The translations under genes and the position numbers were made by a program. This document shows positions 8,167 through 17,047 of a stretch of 64,000 nt of DNA, piece by piece (within the stretch, counting starts at the first letter, position 1; every line of letters begins with the position of its first letter). The notes beneath the pieces are model-generated. The model did no database searches. It had not been told where the DNA came from and saw only the letters and a program-made list of their open reading frames with translations. This DNA comes from Bacteroidia bacterium (GTDB taxonomy: Bacteria > Bacteroidota > Bacteroidia > Flavobacteriales > Flavobacteriaceae): positions 17,060-81,059 of the forward strand of contig JAUIGO010000007.1 of NCBI GenBank assembly GCA_030429955.1, given 5' to 3'.

Positions 8167-8919
8167 CTAAATCACTTTAGCTTCGTTATGAAGTAAGTTT
8201 ACTAATTCGCCTATATTATCTGGAGACACTAAAGTTACAGCACCTTTTGGAGCAGGTTTTTCAAACTTAACTGAAGTTGTTTCAGCATTTGCTCCAACTG
8301 GTTCAACTACTGTTAATGGTTTTTGTCTAGCCATCATAATACCTCTCATGTTTGGAATACGTAAGTCGCTTTCTTCAACCAAGCCTTTTTGTCCGCCAAT
8401 AACTAATGGAAGCGAAGTTGAAACAGTTTCCTTTCCGCCATCAATCTCCCTAATAGCTGTTGCTGAGCTTGTCGAAGCATCAATTTCTAAACCAATGCAT
8501 TTGTTTACAAAATTTGCATTTGTAAGCGCAGCAATCATTCCAGGCACCATACCTCCATTGTAATCAATAGATTCACGACCAGCAATAACCAAATCAAAAC
8601 CTCTGTCTTTAATTACATTTGCAAGCTCTTTAGCAACGGCAAAACCATCTTTAGCTTCAGTATTTATTCTAATGGCTTCGTCTGCACCAATAGCTAATGC
8701 TTTTCTTAAGGTAGGTTCGGTTTCAGGACCACCAACATTGGCAACTGCTACTGAAGCACCTTGTTTTTCTTTAAACCACATAGCTCTTGTAAGACCAAAT
8801 TCGTCATTAGGATTAATGACAAACTGCACACCATTAGTATCAAATTTAGTGTCGCCATCTGTAAAATTAATCTTTGATGTAGTGTCAGGAACGTGACTGA
8901 TACATACTAATATTTTCAT
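8167..8919 (-). CDS. etfB: Electron transfer flavoprotein, beta subunit
   Basis: A 250-residue ETF beta subunit. The start MKILVCISHVPD at 8919 is chosen because it matches the conserved N-terminus; an upstream in-frame ATG at 8976 would add 19 unrelated residues. Seen in the protein are the adenine-nucleotide binding region 'FDLVIAGRESIDYNGGMVPGMIA', the family-typical 'NPNDEFGLTRAMWFKE', and the recognition-loop-like 'GGQKGLVEESDLRIPNMRGIMMARQKPL'. It is first in a two-gene etfBA unit and is divergent from the pyruvate dehydrogenase E1-beta gene. Confidence 0.96.
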   Translation of the reverse strand: MKILVCISHVPDTTSKINFTDGDTKFDTNGVQFVINPNDEFGLTRAMWFKEKQGASVAVANVGGPETEPTLRKALAIGADEAIRINTEAKDGFAVAKELANVIKDRGFDLVIAGRESIDYNGGMVPGMIAALTNANFVNKCIGLEIDASTSSATAIREIDGGKETVSTSLPLVIGGQKGLVEESDLRIPNMRGIMMARQKPLTVVEPVGANAETTSVKFEKPAPKGAVTLVSPDNIGELVNLLHNEAKVI

Positions 8920-9109
8920 TTTGAATAGTTTATATTTAATATTTTTGTTTTTTAACCAAAAGGTTGAGAGTATCAACTACTGCCAACTGCGAATGAAAAC
9001 TGTTGACTGAAATTGAGGATACGAAGGTAATCAAAATTCTAATAATTTCCTATGCACGCATAATAAATATTTAAACGTTGGTTTCTCTTATTTTTTTATC
9101 AATAATTGT

Positions 9110-9117
9110 TACTTTTG
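9110..9117 (+). promoter_or_regulatory. Putative -7 box of the E1-beta gene
   Basis: TACTTTTG matches the Bacteroidota -7 consensus TAnnTTTG, 22 bases before the ATG at 9140. A clean -33 TTTG at the expected 19-21 base spacing was not seen, so this is tentative. Confidence 0.4.
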
Positions 9118-9139
9118 CTGTTCTAATAATTAATTGTAC

Positions 9140-10117
9140 ATGAAAACAATCCAGTTTAGAGAAGCCGTTTGTGAGGCTATGAGTGAAGAAATGCGTAGAG
9201 ACGAAAGTATCTACTTAATGGGAGAAGAAGTTGCCGAATATAATGGCGCTTACAAAGCTTCAAAAGGTATGTTAGATGAATTTGGTCCAAAACGAGTTAT
9301 TGACACTCCAATTGCCGAATTAGGTTTCGCTGGAATAGCAGTAGGTTCTACTATGACTGGAAACAGACCAATTGTAGAGTTTATGACCTTTAACTTTGCT
9401 TTGGTTGGTATTGATCAAATTATCAATAATGCCGCAAAAATCAGACAAATGTCTGGTGGTCAATTTAAATGTCCAATTGTGTTTAGAGGTCCAACAGCTT
9501 CTGCAGGACAGCTAGCTGCAACACACTCTCAAGCTTTTGAAAGTTGGTATGCTAACACACCTGGACTGAAAGTAATTGTGCCTTCAAACCCTTATGACGC
9601 TAAAGGCTTACTAAAAGCTGCCATTCGTGATGACGATCCAGTAATTTTTATGGAAAGTGAGCAAATGTATGGCGATAAAGGCGAAGTGCCAGAAGGTGAG
9701 TATGTTTTGCCAATAGGTGTTGCCGATATAAAACGAGAAGGTACAGACGTAACAATCGTATCTTTTGGTAAAATTATTAAGGAAGCTTATAAAGCTGCAG
9801 ATGAATTGGAGAAAGAAGGAATTTCCTGTGAGATTATTGACTTAAGAACGGTTCGTCCTATGGATCATGATGCTATTCTTAATTCGGTTAAAAAAACCAA
9901 TAGATTGGTCATTTTAGAAGAAGCATGGCCTTTTGGAAACGTGGCTACAGAAATTACTTATCAAGTACAATCTCAAGCGTTTGATTATTTAGACGCACCA
10001 ATTATAAAGATAAATACAGCTGATACTCCAGCACCTTATTCTCCAGTTTTATTGGAAGAATGGTTGCCAAACAGTAACGATGTTGTTAAGGCTGTGAAAA
10101 AGGTAATGTATAAATAA
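9140..10117 (+). CDS. pdhB: Pyruvate dehydrogenase complex E1 component, beta subunit
   Basis: A 325-residue transketolase-like beta subunit of a 2-oxoacid dehydrogenase E1. It helps bind thiamine diphosphate and decarboxylate pyruvate for acetyl-CoA formation. Visible motifs are 'REAVCEAMSEEMRRDESIYLMGEEV', 'RVIDTPIAELGFAGIAVGS', 'FMTFNFALVGIDQIINNAAK', 'TASAGQLAATHSQAFESWYANTPGLKVIVPSNPYDAKGLLKAAIRDDDPVIF' in segments, and a C-terminal transketolase domain with 'DLRTVRPMD'. Pyruvate is preferred over branched-chain acids as substrate because of the overall PdhB-like pattern. The alpha and E2 subunits are not next to it here. The start is the ATG at 9140, not the TTG two codons earlier. Confidence 0.92.
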   Translation: MKTIQFREAVCEAMSEEMRRDESIYLMGEEVAEYNGAYKASKGMLDEFGPKRVIDTPIAELGFAGIAVGSTMTGNRPIVEFMTFNFALVGIDQIINNAAKIRQMSGGQFKCPIVFRGPTASAGQLAATHSQAFESWYANTPGLKVIVPSNPYDAKGLLKAAIRDDDPVIFMESEQMYGDKGEVPEGEYVLPIGVADIKREGTDVTIVSFGKIIKEAYKAADELEKEGISCEIIDLRTVRPMDHDAILNSVKKTNRLVILEEAWPFGNVATEITYQVQSQAFDYLDAPIIKINTADTPAPYSPVLLEEWLPNSNDVVKAVKKVMYK

Positions 10118-10146
10118 CCAATAAAAAGTTTACATTTACGTTATAT

Positions 10147-10176
10147 AAACTTCATCAACTATTGATGAAGTTTTTT
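10147..10176 (+). terminator. Rho-independent terminator after pdhB
   Basis: A perfect 12-bp stem (10147-10158 with 10162-10173, loop CTA) runs into six Ts (10171-10176), 30 bases after the pdhB stop. The hairpin also covers an ATG at 10165 that could be mistaken for the start of the next gene. Confidence 0.85.
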
Positions 10177-10182
10177 ATTAAT

Positions 10183-12675
10183 ATGAGATATAGATTACTT
10201 TTCCTCTTTTTATTTTCAGTTATTTTTATAGCAAAAGCTCAAACTAAGGTTGGTGGTTATGTGTTTGATGCTTATAACGAACCCGTTGCCTTTGCTAATG
10301 TAATCTTTAAAGATTCATCTGAAGGAACCATTACAGATGAAAATGGTCGCTTTTATTTAGAATCTGACCAAACTTGGACTGAGATTATTATATCTTTCAT
10401 TGGTTATGAAACCATAGAACTCCCTTTAGAAAAAAGAGTAAATCTCGATTTAAAACTCATTCTCAATGAATCAGCAGCGCAACTGAACGAAGTTGTTTTG
10501 GTCGCAGGAAAACAATCTAAAAAAAACAATCCAGCCATTGATATTCTCAGGAAAATTTGGGCAAATAAACGTGAAAATGGTTTGAAACGCTTCAAACAAT
10601 ACGAATACGATAAATACGAAAAAGTAGAATTTGATATCAATACCATAGACAGCGCATTGATAAAAAGCAAACTGTTTAGAGGTATGGAGTTTGTTTTTAA
10701 TCAAGTAGACACCTCCAAAGTTACAGGAAAAACCTACTTGCCAATGTTTATTAACGAAGCAGCTTCGCGAGTCTATGGTGATAATCTAATCAACAAAGAA
10801 AAAGAAGTTTTAAAAGGAAACAAAAACTCAGGCTTTAATGATAATCAAGTTATCATCGACTTTGTTGACGATTTGTATTCAGATTATGACGTGTACGATA
10901 ACTACTTAAAATTCTTTGATAAAAGTTTTGTAAGCCCACTATCCAGAACAGGAATTAATACTTATAACTATGTGTTGTCTGACAGCGCGTTTATAGACAA
11001 TAAATGGTGCTACAATATTATTTATTACCCAAGACGAAAAAACGAACTTACATTTAAAGGCGATTTTTGGGTTGCAGATACTACGTATGCAATCAAGGAA
11101 ATTAATTTACAAGCTTCAAAAAGTGCTAACATCAATTGGGTGAAAGAAATTTACATTGAGCAAGAATTTGAAGTGCTCAATGATTCATTATTCCTTGTAA
11201 AGCGCGATTATATGATGTCTGATTTCGCCTTTAGTAAAAAGGAGAAATCACGAGGTGTTTACGGAAAACGTACCACGCTTTATAACAATTATCTGTTTGA
11301 TGTACAAAAAGAAAAAAAGTTTTATGACGAAGAGGTTTATGATTATGACCAAGATGTTTATGATAGAGACGACAGTTTTTGGGATGCAAACCGTTTGGAA
11401 AAATTAAACAATGACGAAGTTGGTGTTTACAAAATGCTTGACACTCTTAAAACGGTTACAAAGTTTAAACGGTTGTATAACTTAGGAAGCATATTGTCTT
11501 CAGGTTATATTGAGTTTAATACATTACCTCTGGATTATGGTCCTATTTTTTCAACCTTTGGATTTAATGACGTTGAAGGATTACGACTTAGAACAGGTGG
11601 AAGAACCTATTTTGGCAGAAACGATATTTGGCGATTAGAAGGCTTTTTGGCTTATGGTTTTAGAGATGATAAATTTAAGTATGGACTATCTGGAAAATGG
11701 TTGCTGGACAAGAAAAGCCGACTCATTATTTCTGGAGGAAATCGAAGAGACGTAGAGCAAATAGGAGCAAGTTTAACCACATCAACAGATGTTTTGGGTC
11801 GCAGTTTAGCATCATCATCAGTTGTTGGAACAGGAACCAATGATAAGTTAACATCTATTAACTTAACAAGTTTTGCAGTAGAAATGGAGCCTTGGCGAAA
11901 TTTTATTTTAAGGCTTGGTGCTAATTACAGAACTTTAGAATCAGCTTCAGACACTTTTAGTTTAGATTATTACGATGATGAGTCACCTTCAGGAATAGCC
12001 TCTGAAGTGAAGCAGTTTGAAACCACATTATCAATGTCGTATTTTCCAGGCAGAAAAATGACTGGTTTTGGCGTAGAGCGTCATGATGCCAATGATGATT
12101 ATTCAAGACTTTTTGCACAAGTAAGTTTTGGAGATAAGAGTGTTTTAAATAGTGATTTTGATTATACCAAAGTGCAATTTTCATACCTACAGCCATGGCA
12201 AATAGGAGGTTTTGGGCGTTTGTACTCTACTGTTGAAGTTGGTAAAACCTTTGGCGAAGTACCACTTGGATTGTTAAGTGTTGTGCCTGGAAACCAATCA
12301 TATTTTTCAATTTATAACACCTTTTCACAGCTTGATTTTTATGAGTTTGTGACAGACACTTATGCGTCCTTACATTTAGAGCATAATTTTAATGGACGTT
12401 TCTTTTCAAGAATTCCTTGGCTGAGAAAATTAAATCTTCGAGAAATTGTAAGTTTCAGAACCGTTTGGGGAGAAATTTCAGACGCCAATAAGGCACTCAA
12501 TGCGTCTGGACTTATTTACAATGCGCCAGATAAAGAAATGTATTATGAGTATAGCTTAGGAGTTGGTAATATTTTTAAAGTCTTTAGGTTAGATTTTAAT
12601 TTTAGAGGCAATTACCTTGACAATCCAGATGCTAGAAAATTTGGTGTGACTGGGACGTTTGGGTTTCATTTTTAG
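10183..12675 (+). CDS. DUF5686 outer-membrane protein with carboxypeptidase-regulatory-like domain
   Basis: An 830-residue exported protein. The start at 10183 gives a clean signal peptide (MRYRLLFLFLFSVIFIAKAQ); the in-frame ATG at 10165 lies inside the preceding terminator. Residues about 22-105 form a CarboxypepD_reg-like beta-sandwich ('GYVFDAYNEPVAFANVIF', 'GTITDENGRFYL', 'ISFIGYET'). The long DUF5686 region follows, and the C-terminal half alternates aromatic strands as in an outer-membrane beta-barrel, ending in 'GVTGTFGFHF' with a terminal Phe. The function of DUF5686 proteins is unknown; a role in the outer membrane is inferred from architecture. It is a single-gene unit. Confidence 0.85.
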   Translation: MRYRLLFLFLFSVIFIAKAQTKVGGYVFDAYNEPVAFANVIFKDSSEGTITDENGRFYLESDQTWTEIIISFIGYETIELPLEKRVNLDLKLILNESAAQLNEVVLVAGKQSKKNNPAIDILRKIWANKRENGLKRFKQYEYDKYEKVEFDINTIDSALIKSKLFRGMEFVFNQVDTSKVTGKTYLPMFINEAASRVYGDNLINKEKEVLKGNKNSGFNDNQVIIDFVDDLYSDYDVYDNYLKFFDKSFVSPLSRTGINTYNYVLSDSAFIDNKWCYNIIYYPRRKNELTFKGDFWVADTTYAIKEINLQASKSANINWVKEIYIEQEFEVLNDSLFLVKRDYMMSDFAFSKKEKSRGVYGKRTTLYNNYLFDVQKEKKFYDEEVYDYDQDVYDRDDSFWDANRLEKLNNDEVGVYKMLDTLKTVTKFKRLYNLGSILSSGYIEFNTLPLDYGPIFSTFGFNDVEGLRLRTGGRTYFGRNDIWRLEGFLAYGFRDDKFKYGLSGKWLLDKKSRLIISGGNRRDVEQIGASLTTSTDVLGRSLASSSVVGTGTNDKLTSINLTSFAVEMEPWRNFILRLGANYRTLESASDTFSLDYYDDESPSGIASEVKQFETTLSMSYFPGRKMTGFGVERHDANDDYSRLFAQVSFGDKSVLNSDFDYTKVQFSYLQPWQIGGFGRLYSTVEVGKTFGEVPLGLLSVVPGNQSYFSIYNTFSQLDFYEFVTDTYASLHLEHNFNGRFFSRIPWLRKLNLREIVSFRTVWGEISDANKALNASGLIYNAPDKEMYYEYSLGVGNIFKVFRLDFNFRGNYLDNPDARKFGVTGTFGFHF

Positions 12676-13047
12676 GAGGCTAGTCTTTTTATGATTAAGT
12701 CAAAAAGGAATGACATTAAAAAAACGCAAATAATTTTTAAAAAACCCTTGTATTTCAATTTTTTGTTTTTCATTTGCACTGTTATTAGCTGAACAAATTG
12801 AAATCTGTTTTTATGTTCGGGCTTTTGAAAATTAGGAAGTCACATTCAAGAGCTGCTTATCGTTTAAGAAACCGAATTTTAGAGCTAACTTCCGTTTTCC
12901 CTATCGCTGCAAGCCAGCATAACTTTGGTTTTGTGCCTACTACACAAAATCCAATTCAAGTTTGATTTCCATTCATTATTTACTATATTGAAACCTATTA
13001 GGTTCAAGTTTTTAATCTCAAAATAAATAATAGTTTTAAAATAAAGA
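12676..13047. other. Non-coding gap before the polyamine operon
   Basis: A 372-base stretch without a credible gene. It holds a hairpin at 12927-12952 (TTTTGTG/CACAAAA arms with GG/CC extension, loop CCTACTA) and a promoter-like TTTG (12961-12964), 19-base spacer, TATATTG (12984-12990). This could be a leader for the arginine decarboxylase operon. No known riboswitch class was recognised. Confidence 0.4.
12961..12990 (+). promoter_or_regulatory. Possible promoter of the polyamine operon
   Basis: TTTG at 12961-12964 and TATATTG at 12984-12990 are separated by 19 bases, the spacing expected for the Bacteroidota housekeeping sigma factor (TTTG, N19-21, TAnnTTTG). The -7 box is imperfect. It lies 57 bases before the decarboxylase ATG. 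Confidence 0.35.
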
Positions 13048-14445
13048 ATGAATACTAAATACATTGATTTAATCAGTCAAACTTTCGATTTCCCACAAGA
13101 TGAATTTAAACTCACCGACAATAAACTTCGCTTTCATGATGTAGACCTCATGCAGTTGGTTGAAGAGTATGGAGCACCTTTAAAATTCACCTATTTACCG
13201 CAAATATCAAACAATATACAACGTGCTAAAAATTGGTTTAATACAGCCATTGAAAAGCATAACTATAAAGGAAAATATAACTATTGCTATTGTACTAAAA
13301 GTTCGCATTTTAAGCATGTGCTACACGAAGCTTTAAAAAATGATATTCATATTGAAACCTCCTCGGCTTTTGACATTGACATTGTTGAAAACCTTAAAAA
13401 AGAAGGAAAAATCAATGATGATACTTATGTTATTAGTAATGGGTTTAAAAGAGCGCAATATGTCACAAATATTGCTAGGTTAATAAATAATGGCCACAAA
13501 AATGCTATTCCAATAATAGATAATTATGAAGAAATTGATTTGCTTTCAGAAGAAATAAAAGGCAAATTTAATATTGGGATTCGTATTGCCTCAGAAGAAG
13601 AACCAAAATTTGAGTTTTATACTTCTCGATTAGGCATTGGCTATAAAAATATAGTTCCTTTCTACAAAAATCAAATTAAAAACAATAAGAAAGTAAAACT
13701 AAAGATGTTGCACTTTTTTATAAACACAGGCATTAGAGATAATGCTTATTATTGGAATGAATTGCTAAAATGTCTCAAGGTTTACACAAGCCTTAAAAAG
13801 ATTTGTCCAACCTTAGACAGCTTAAATATTGGAGGAGGGTTTCCAATAAAAAATTCATTGGTTTTTGATTTTGATTATGAATATTTAGTTGACGAAATCG
13901 TAAATCAAATACAAGTCACTTGTGAAGAAGAAGGGGTTGATGTACCAAATATTTTTACTGAATTTGGAAGTTTTACCGTTGGTGAAAGTGGTGGAGCTAT
14001 TTATGAAATCTTATACCAAAAACAACAAAACGATCGTGAAAAGTGGAATATGATTAACTCATCATTTATCACTACACTTCCTGATACTTGGGCCATTAAC
14101 AAACGTTTTATCATGTTGCCAATAAATCGATGGAATGACACTTACGAACGTGTTTTACTTGGCGGACTCACTTGCGATAGCGATGATTATTACAATAGCG
14201 AACAGCACATGAACGCTATTTATTTGCCAAAATATAACAAAGACAAGCCATTATATATAGGCTTCTTTAATACTGGAGCTTACCAAGAAACCATTGGAGG
14301 ATTTGGAGGTTTGCAACACTGTTTAATTCCGTCACCAAAACACATATTAATTGATCGAGATGAAGACGGAAACATCTCAACAAAATTATTTAGTGAACAA
14401 CAAAAAAGTGAAGACTTACTTAAAATTTTAGGTTATGAAAACTAA
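13048..14445 (+). CDS. speA: Arginine decarboxylase (alanine-racemase-fold, PLP)
   Basis: A 465-residue PLP enzyme of the alanine-racemase/group IV decarboxylase fold, predicted to turn arginine into agmatine. The lysine in YCTKSSHF (Lys84) is the expected Schiff-base residue. 'IHIETSSAFDIDIV' and the glycine-rich 'LNIGGGFP' form the phosphate-binding side. 'GGLTCDSDD' is the C-terminal active-site cysteine motif seen across this fold. It is shorter than E. coli SpeA (about 650), as is usual for Bacteroidota enzymes. Its last 11 bases overlap the agmatinase start, which strongly supports the agmatine route. Other substrates (diaminopimelate, carboxynorspermidine) are less likely for this reason. 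Confidence 0.85.
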   Translation: MNTKYIDLISQTFDFPQDEFKLTDNKLRFHDVDLMQLVEEYGAPLKFTYLPQISNNIQRAKNWFNTAIEKHNYKGKYNYCYCTKSSHFKHVLHEALKNDIHIETSSAFDIDIVENLKKEGKINDDTYVISNGFKRAQYVTNIARLINNGHKNAIPIIDNYEEIDLLSEEIKGKFNIGIRIASEEEPKFEFYTSRLGIGYKNIVPFYKNQIKNNKKVKLKMLHFFINTGIRDNAYYWNELLKCLKVYTSLKKICPTLDSLNIGGGFPIKNSLVFDFDYEYLVDEIVNQIQVTCEEEGVDVPNIFTEFGSFTVGESGGAIYEILYQKQQNDREKWNMINSSFITTLPDTWAINKRFIMLPINRWNDTYERVLLGGLTCDSDDYYNSEQHMNAIYLPKYNKDKPLYIGFFNTGAYQETIGGFGGLQHCLIPSPKHILIDRDEDGNISTKLFSEQQKSEDLLKILGYEN

Positions 14446-15376
14446 AACCTACGCTGGAATTCCAGAAGAGCTTGCAAAATTAGAACAAGCAAAAATCGTA
14501 TTGATTCCTGTACCTTATGATGGTACAAGTACATGGCAAAAAGGAGCTGATAAAGGTCCTGAAGCATTTTTAAATGCTTCCGAAAACATGGAGTTGTATG
14601 ATATTGAGACTGACACCGAAGTTTATAAACAAGGTGTGTATTTAGCTGATGCTGTGACCGAAAACAGTTCGCCAGAAGCTATGGTTGATGCTGTGCATGA
14701 AGCGACAAAAAGGTACATAAAGAAAAACAAATTTGTGACCATTTTTGGAGGTGAACATTCTATCTCAATTGGTACCATTCGTGCTTTTAATGAAATGTAT
14801 CCAAGCCTAACAGTTTTACAATTGGATGCTCATGCAGATTTACGCAAAAGTTATGAAGGCTCAAAATGCAATCATGCTTGTGCTGTATATGAGGCTAGCC
14901 AAACAACCAATTTAATTCAAGTAGGTATTCGTTCTATGGATATTATAGAAAAAACGGTTATGGACGAAGACAAAACGTATTTTGCTCACGAAATGGCAGT
15001 TGATGATACTTGGATGGATTCAGCTATAGACCAAATGACAGATAACGTGTTTATTACCATTGATCTGGATGCTTTTGATCCTTCAATTTTACCAAGCACA
15101 GGAACTCCCGAACCAGGAGGATTATTATGGTACGAAACACTAGAGTTTTTAAAGCAAGTATTTGAAGAAAAAAATGTGGTAGGTTTTGATATTGTAGAAC
15201 TTTGTCCAAACCCTAAAGAAAAATCTTCAGATTTTCTTGCTGCAAAATTGTATTATAAAATGTTAAGTTATAAATTTCAAGATGAAGAAGCAGAAGATGA
15301 TTATGACAACTCTTTTGACAGTTCATACGTAAATAAAAGTAACAACTCAAAATTTAACGACGACGATGACTACTAA
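14435..15376 (+). CDS. speB: Agmatinase (ureohydrolase)
   Basis: A 313-residue arginase/agmatinase-family enzyme that would hydrolyse agmatine to putrescine and urea. The dinuclear Mn ligands are present: His108 in GGEHS, the DAHAD motif at 131-135, and the DLDAFDPS motif that follows 'NVFITI'. 'STGTPEPGGL' is the usual substrate loop. The last 30 or so residues are acidic and low complexity (DDYDNSF... FNDDDDY), longer than typical. It overlaps the decarboxylase by 11 bases and the next gene by 11 bases, so the three are surely one transcript. Confidence 0.92.
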   Translation: MKTKTYAGIPEELAKLEQAKIVLIPVPYDGTSTWQKGADKGPEAFLNASENMELYDIETDTEVYKQGVYLADAVTENSSPEAMVDAVHEATKRYIKKNKFVTIFGGEHSISIGTIRAFNEMYPSLTVLQLDAHADLRKSYEGSKCNHACAVYEASQTTNLIQVGIRSMDIIEKTVMDEDKTYFAHEMAVDDTWMDSAIDQMTDNVFITIDLDAFDPSILPSTGTPEPGGLLWYETLEFLKQVFEEKNVVGFDIVELCPNPKEKSSDFLAAKLYYKMLSYKFQDEEAEDDYDNSFDSSYVNKSNNSKFNDDDDY

Positions 15377-16340
15377 AGGACCAATTTCTCAATTTATTCA
15401 AAAGCACTATTTACACTTTAATGCAGCAGCCTTGGTTGATGCAGCAAAAGGTTATGAAGCACAACTAGAATCTGGTGCAAAAATGCTAGTGTCGCTTGCT
15501 GGTGCTATGAGTACTGCAGAATTGGGTAAAAGTTTTGCTGAAATGATTCGTCAAGATAAAGTGCATATCATCTCTTGTACAGGAGCTAACCTTGAAGAAG
15601 ACATCATGAATTTAGTGGCGCATTCGCATTACAAACGTGTGCCAAACTATCGCGATCTTACGCCTCAGGAAGAATGGGATTTACTTGAAAAAGGGCTGAA
15701 TAGAGTAACAGATACTTGCATCCCAGAACACGAAGCTTTCAGGCGTTTGCAAGCACATATTTTTGATATCTGGAAAGAAGCTGAAGCTAAAGGCGAACGC
15801 TATTTACCACATGAATATATGTACAAAATGTTGTTATCTGGAGTATTGGAGCAATATTATGAAATTGATGTAAAAGACTCCTGGATGTATGCAGCTGCCG
15901 AAAAAAACCTGCCAATTGTATGCCCAGGTTGGGAAGACAGTACGATGGGAAACATCTTTGCAAGCTATGTGCTTAAGGGAGAACTCAAAGCAAGTACCAT
16001 GAAATCTGGTATTGAATACATGACCTTTTTAGCCGATTGGTACACAGATAATTCTCAAAAAGACATTGGGTTTTTCCAAATAGGAGGCGGAATTGCAGGA
16101 GATTTTCCAATATGCGTCGTGCCAATGTTATACCAAGACATGGAACGTACAGATACACCATTCTGGAGTTATTTCTGTCAAATAAGTGATTCAACCACAA
16201 GTTATGGTTCTTACTCTGGTGCTGTGCCAAATGAAAAGATCACGTGGGGGAAATTAGATATCAATACACCAAAATTTATTATAGAAAGTGATGCAACTAT
16301 AGTTGCGCCTTTAATTTTTGCTTATCTTTTAGGCATGTAA
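15366..16340 (+). CDS. Deoxyhypusine-synthase-like protein (probable polyamine aminobutyl/aminopropyl transferase)
   Basis: A 324-residue member of the deoxyhypusine synthase family. The catalytic lysine motif is intact: WGK at 294-296, with Lys296 aligning to the active-site Lys of human DHS in 'SWGKI'. The NAD-binding 'SLAGAMSTAELG' and 'ISCTGANLEEDIMNLVAHSHY' regions and 'FQIGGGIAGDFPI' are also present. Bacteria lack eIF5A, so hypusine formation is excluded. Its overlap with agmatinase suggests it uses putrescine and/or spermidine. Homospermidine is a characteristic polyamine of many flavobacteria, so homospermidine synthesis is the favoured inference, not a demonstrated activity. Confidence 0.85.
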   Translation: MTTKGPISQFIQKHYLHFNAAALVDAAKGYEAQLESGAKMLVSLAGAMSTAELGKSFAEMIRQDKVHIISCTGANLEEDIMNLVAHSHYKRVPNYRDLTPQEEWDLLEKGLNRVTDTCIPEHEAFRRLQAHIFDIWKEAEAKGERYLPHEYMYKMLLSGVLEQYYEIDVKDSWMYAAAEKNLPIVCPGWEDSTMGNIFASYVLKGELKASTMKSGIEYMTFLADWYTDNSQKDIGFFQIGGGIAGDFPICVVPMLYQDMERTDTPFWSYFCQISDSTTSYGSYSGAVPNEKITWGKLDINTPKFIIESDATIVAPLIFAYLLGM

Positions 16341-16367
16341 ATCATAATTTGTTTTCAAACTAAAAAA

Positions 16368-16706
16368 ATGAAAAATAGAAACGACAATAAAAAACGTGTT
16401 ATCGTTGATTTTAAAAAGCTAACACCAGAAATATTGGGCTTGTTGGTAGAAAAATATCCTGATGGTTATGATGAAGATCATATCATTACTTTCAGAAATG
16501 CTAAAAATGAATTGGTAGAAGCTGTACAAGTTGATACAGAAGACACCAAATATTTGGTGAAAGTGAGCACCAAATTGGTGAAAACCATGGAGAATTATGA
16601 TGAAGATGATTATGAAGATTTTGACGATGATGATCCAGATGCAGTTCAAGATCCAGATATAGATGCTGACATTGAACCATCAGAAGAACCAGAAGATTTC
16701 GATTAA
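16368..16706 (+). CDS. Conserved small acidic protein
   Basis: A 112-residue protein, 27 bases after the DHS-like gene. The first 75 residues look like a small alpha/beta domain ('KKRVIVDFKKLTPEILGLLVEKYPDGYDEDHIITFRNAKNE' in part). The tail from residue 78 is almost entirely Asp/Glu. Homologues in flavobacteria are sometimes labelled DNA primase, but no primase motif is visible here. Position suggests co-transcription with the polyamine genes. Function unknown. Confidence 0.65.
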   Translation: MKNRNDNKKRVIVDFKKLTPEILGLLVEKYPDGYDEDHIITFRNAKNELVEAVQVDTEDTKYLVKVSTKLVKTMENYDEDDYEDFDDDDPDAVQDPDIDADIEPSEEPEDFD

Positions 16707-16719
16707 AATTTGAAATGAC

Positions 16720-16950
16720 ATGGAAACAGCTGTTTTTAAATCTTACGAAAACGGTTATTATACCTTTTTGTTTGACAATGGTGAAGACATGGTTTTTGAA
16801 GAAGTGCATCCACGTGTGTTAAAGCAATACGATTTAAAAAACGATAAAACCCTTATCAATAAAAAGTTTAGTGTTTTATTTGTTGAAGTTTTTGACGATA
16901 CAGACGATGATTTTTTAATCTATAGAATTGAAAGTTTAAAACCTTTATAA
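16720..16950 (+). CDS. Small conserved hypothetical protein
   Basis: A 76-residue acidic, strand-rich protein (METAVFKSYENGYYTFLFDN, then 'FVEVFDDTDDDFLIYRIESLKPL'). It starts 13 bases after the preceding acidic protein and shares its composition, so the two are likely a pair. No known domain was recognised. The pattern of alternating hydrophobics would fit a small beta-barrel of the SH3/OB kind, which is only a guess. Confidence 0.6.
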   Translation: METAVFKSYENGYYTFLFDNGEDMVFEEVHPRVLKQYDLKNDKTLINKKFSVLFVEVFDDTDDDFLIYRIESLKPL

Positions 16951-17047
16951 TTTTACCTATGAAATGCCTAAACAATAAGTTGATTTCAACCAAAAAGACA
17001 ATTAAGGCATTGCATCTGACCTCTTTAAAACTAAAAAACATTATCAG

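Noticed and set aside
10165..10182. Earlier ATG for the DUF5686 protein
   Set aside because: It lies inside the perfect terminator hairpin of pdhB, and the ATG at 10183 gives a better signal peptide.
15366..16340. True deoxyhypusine synthase
   Set aside because: The substrate protein eIF5A does not occur in bacteria, and the gene is fused by overlap to polyamine genes.
16368..16706. DNA primase annotation
   Set aside because: The protein is 112 residues, acidic, and shows no primase zinc or TOPRIM motifs.
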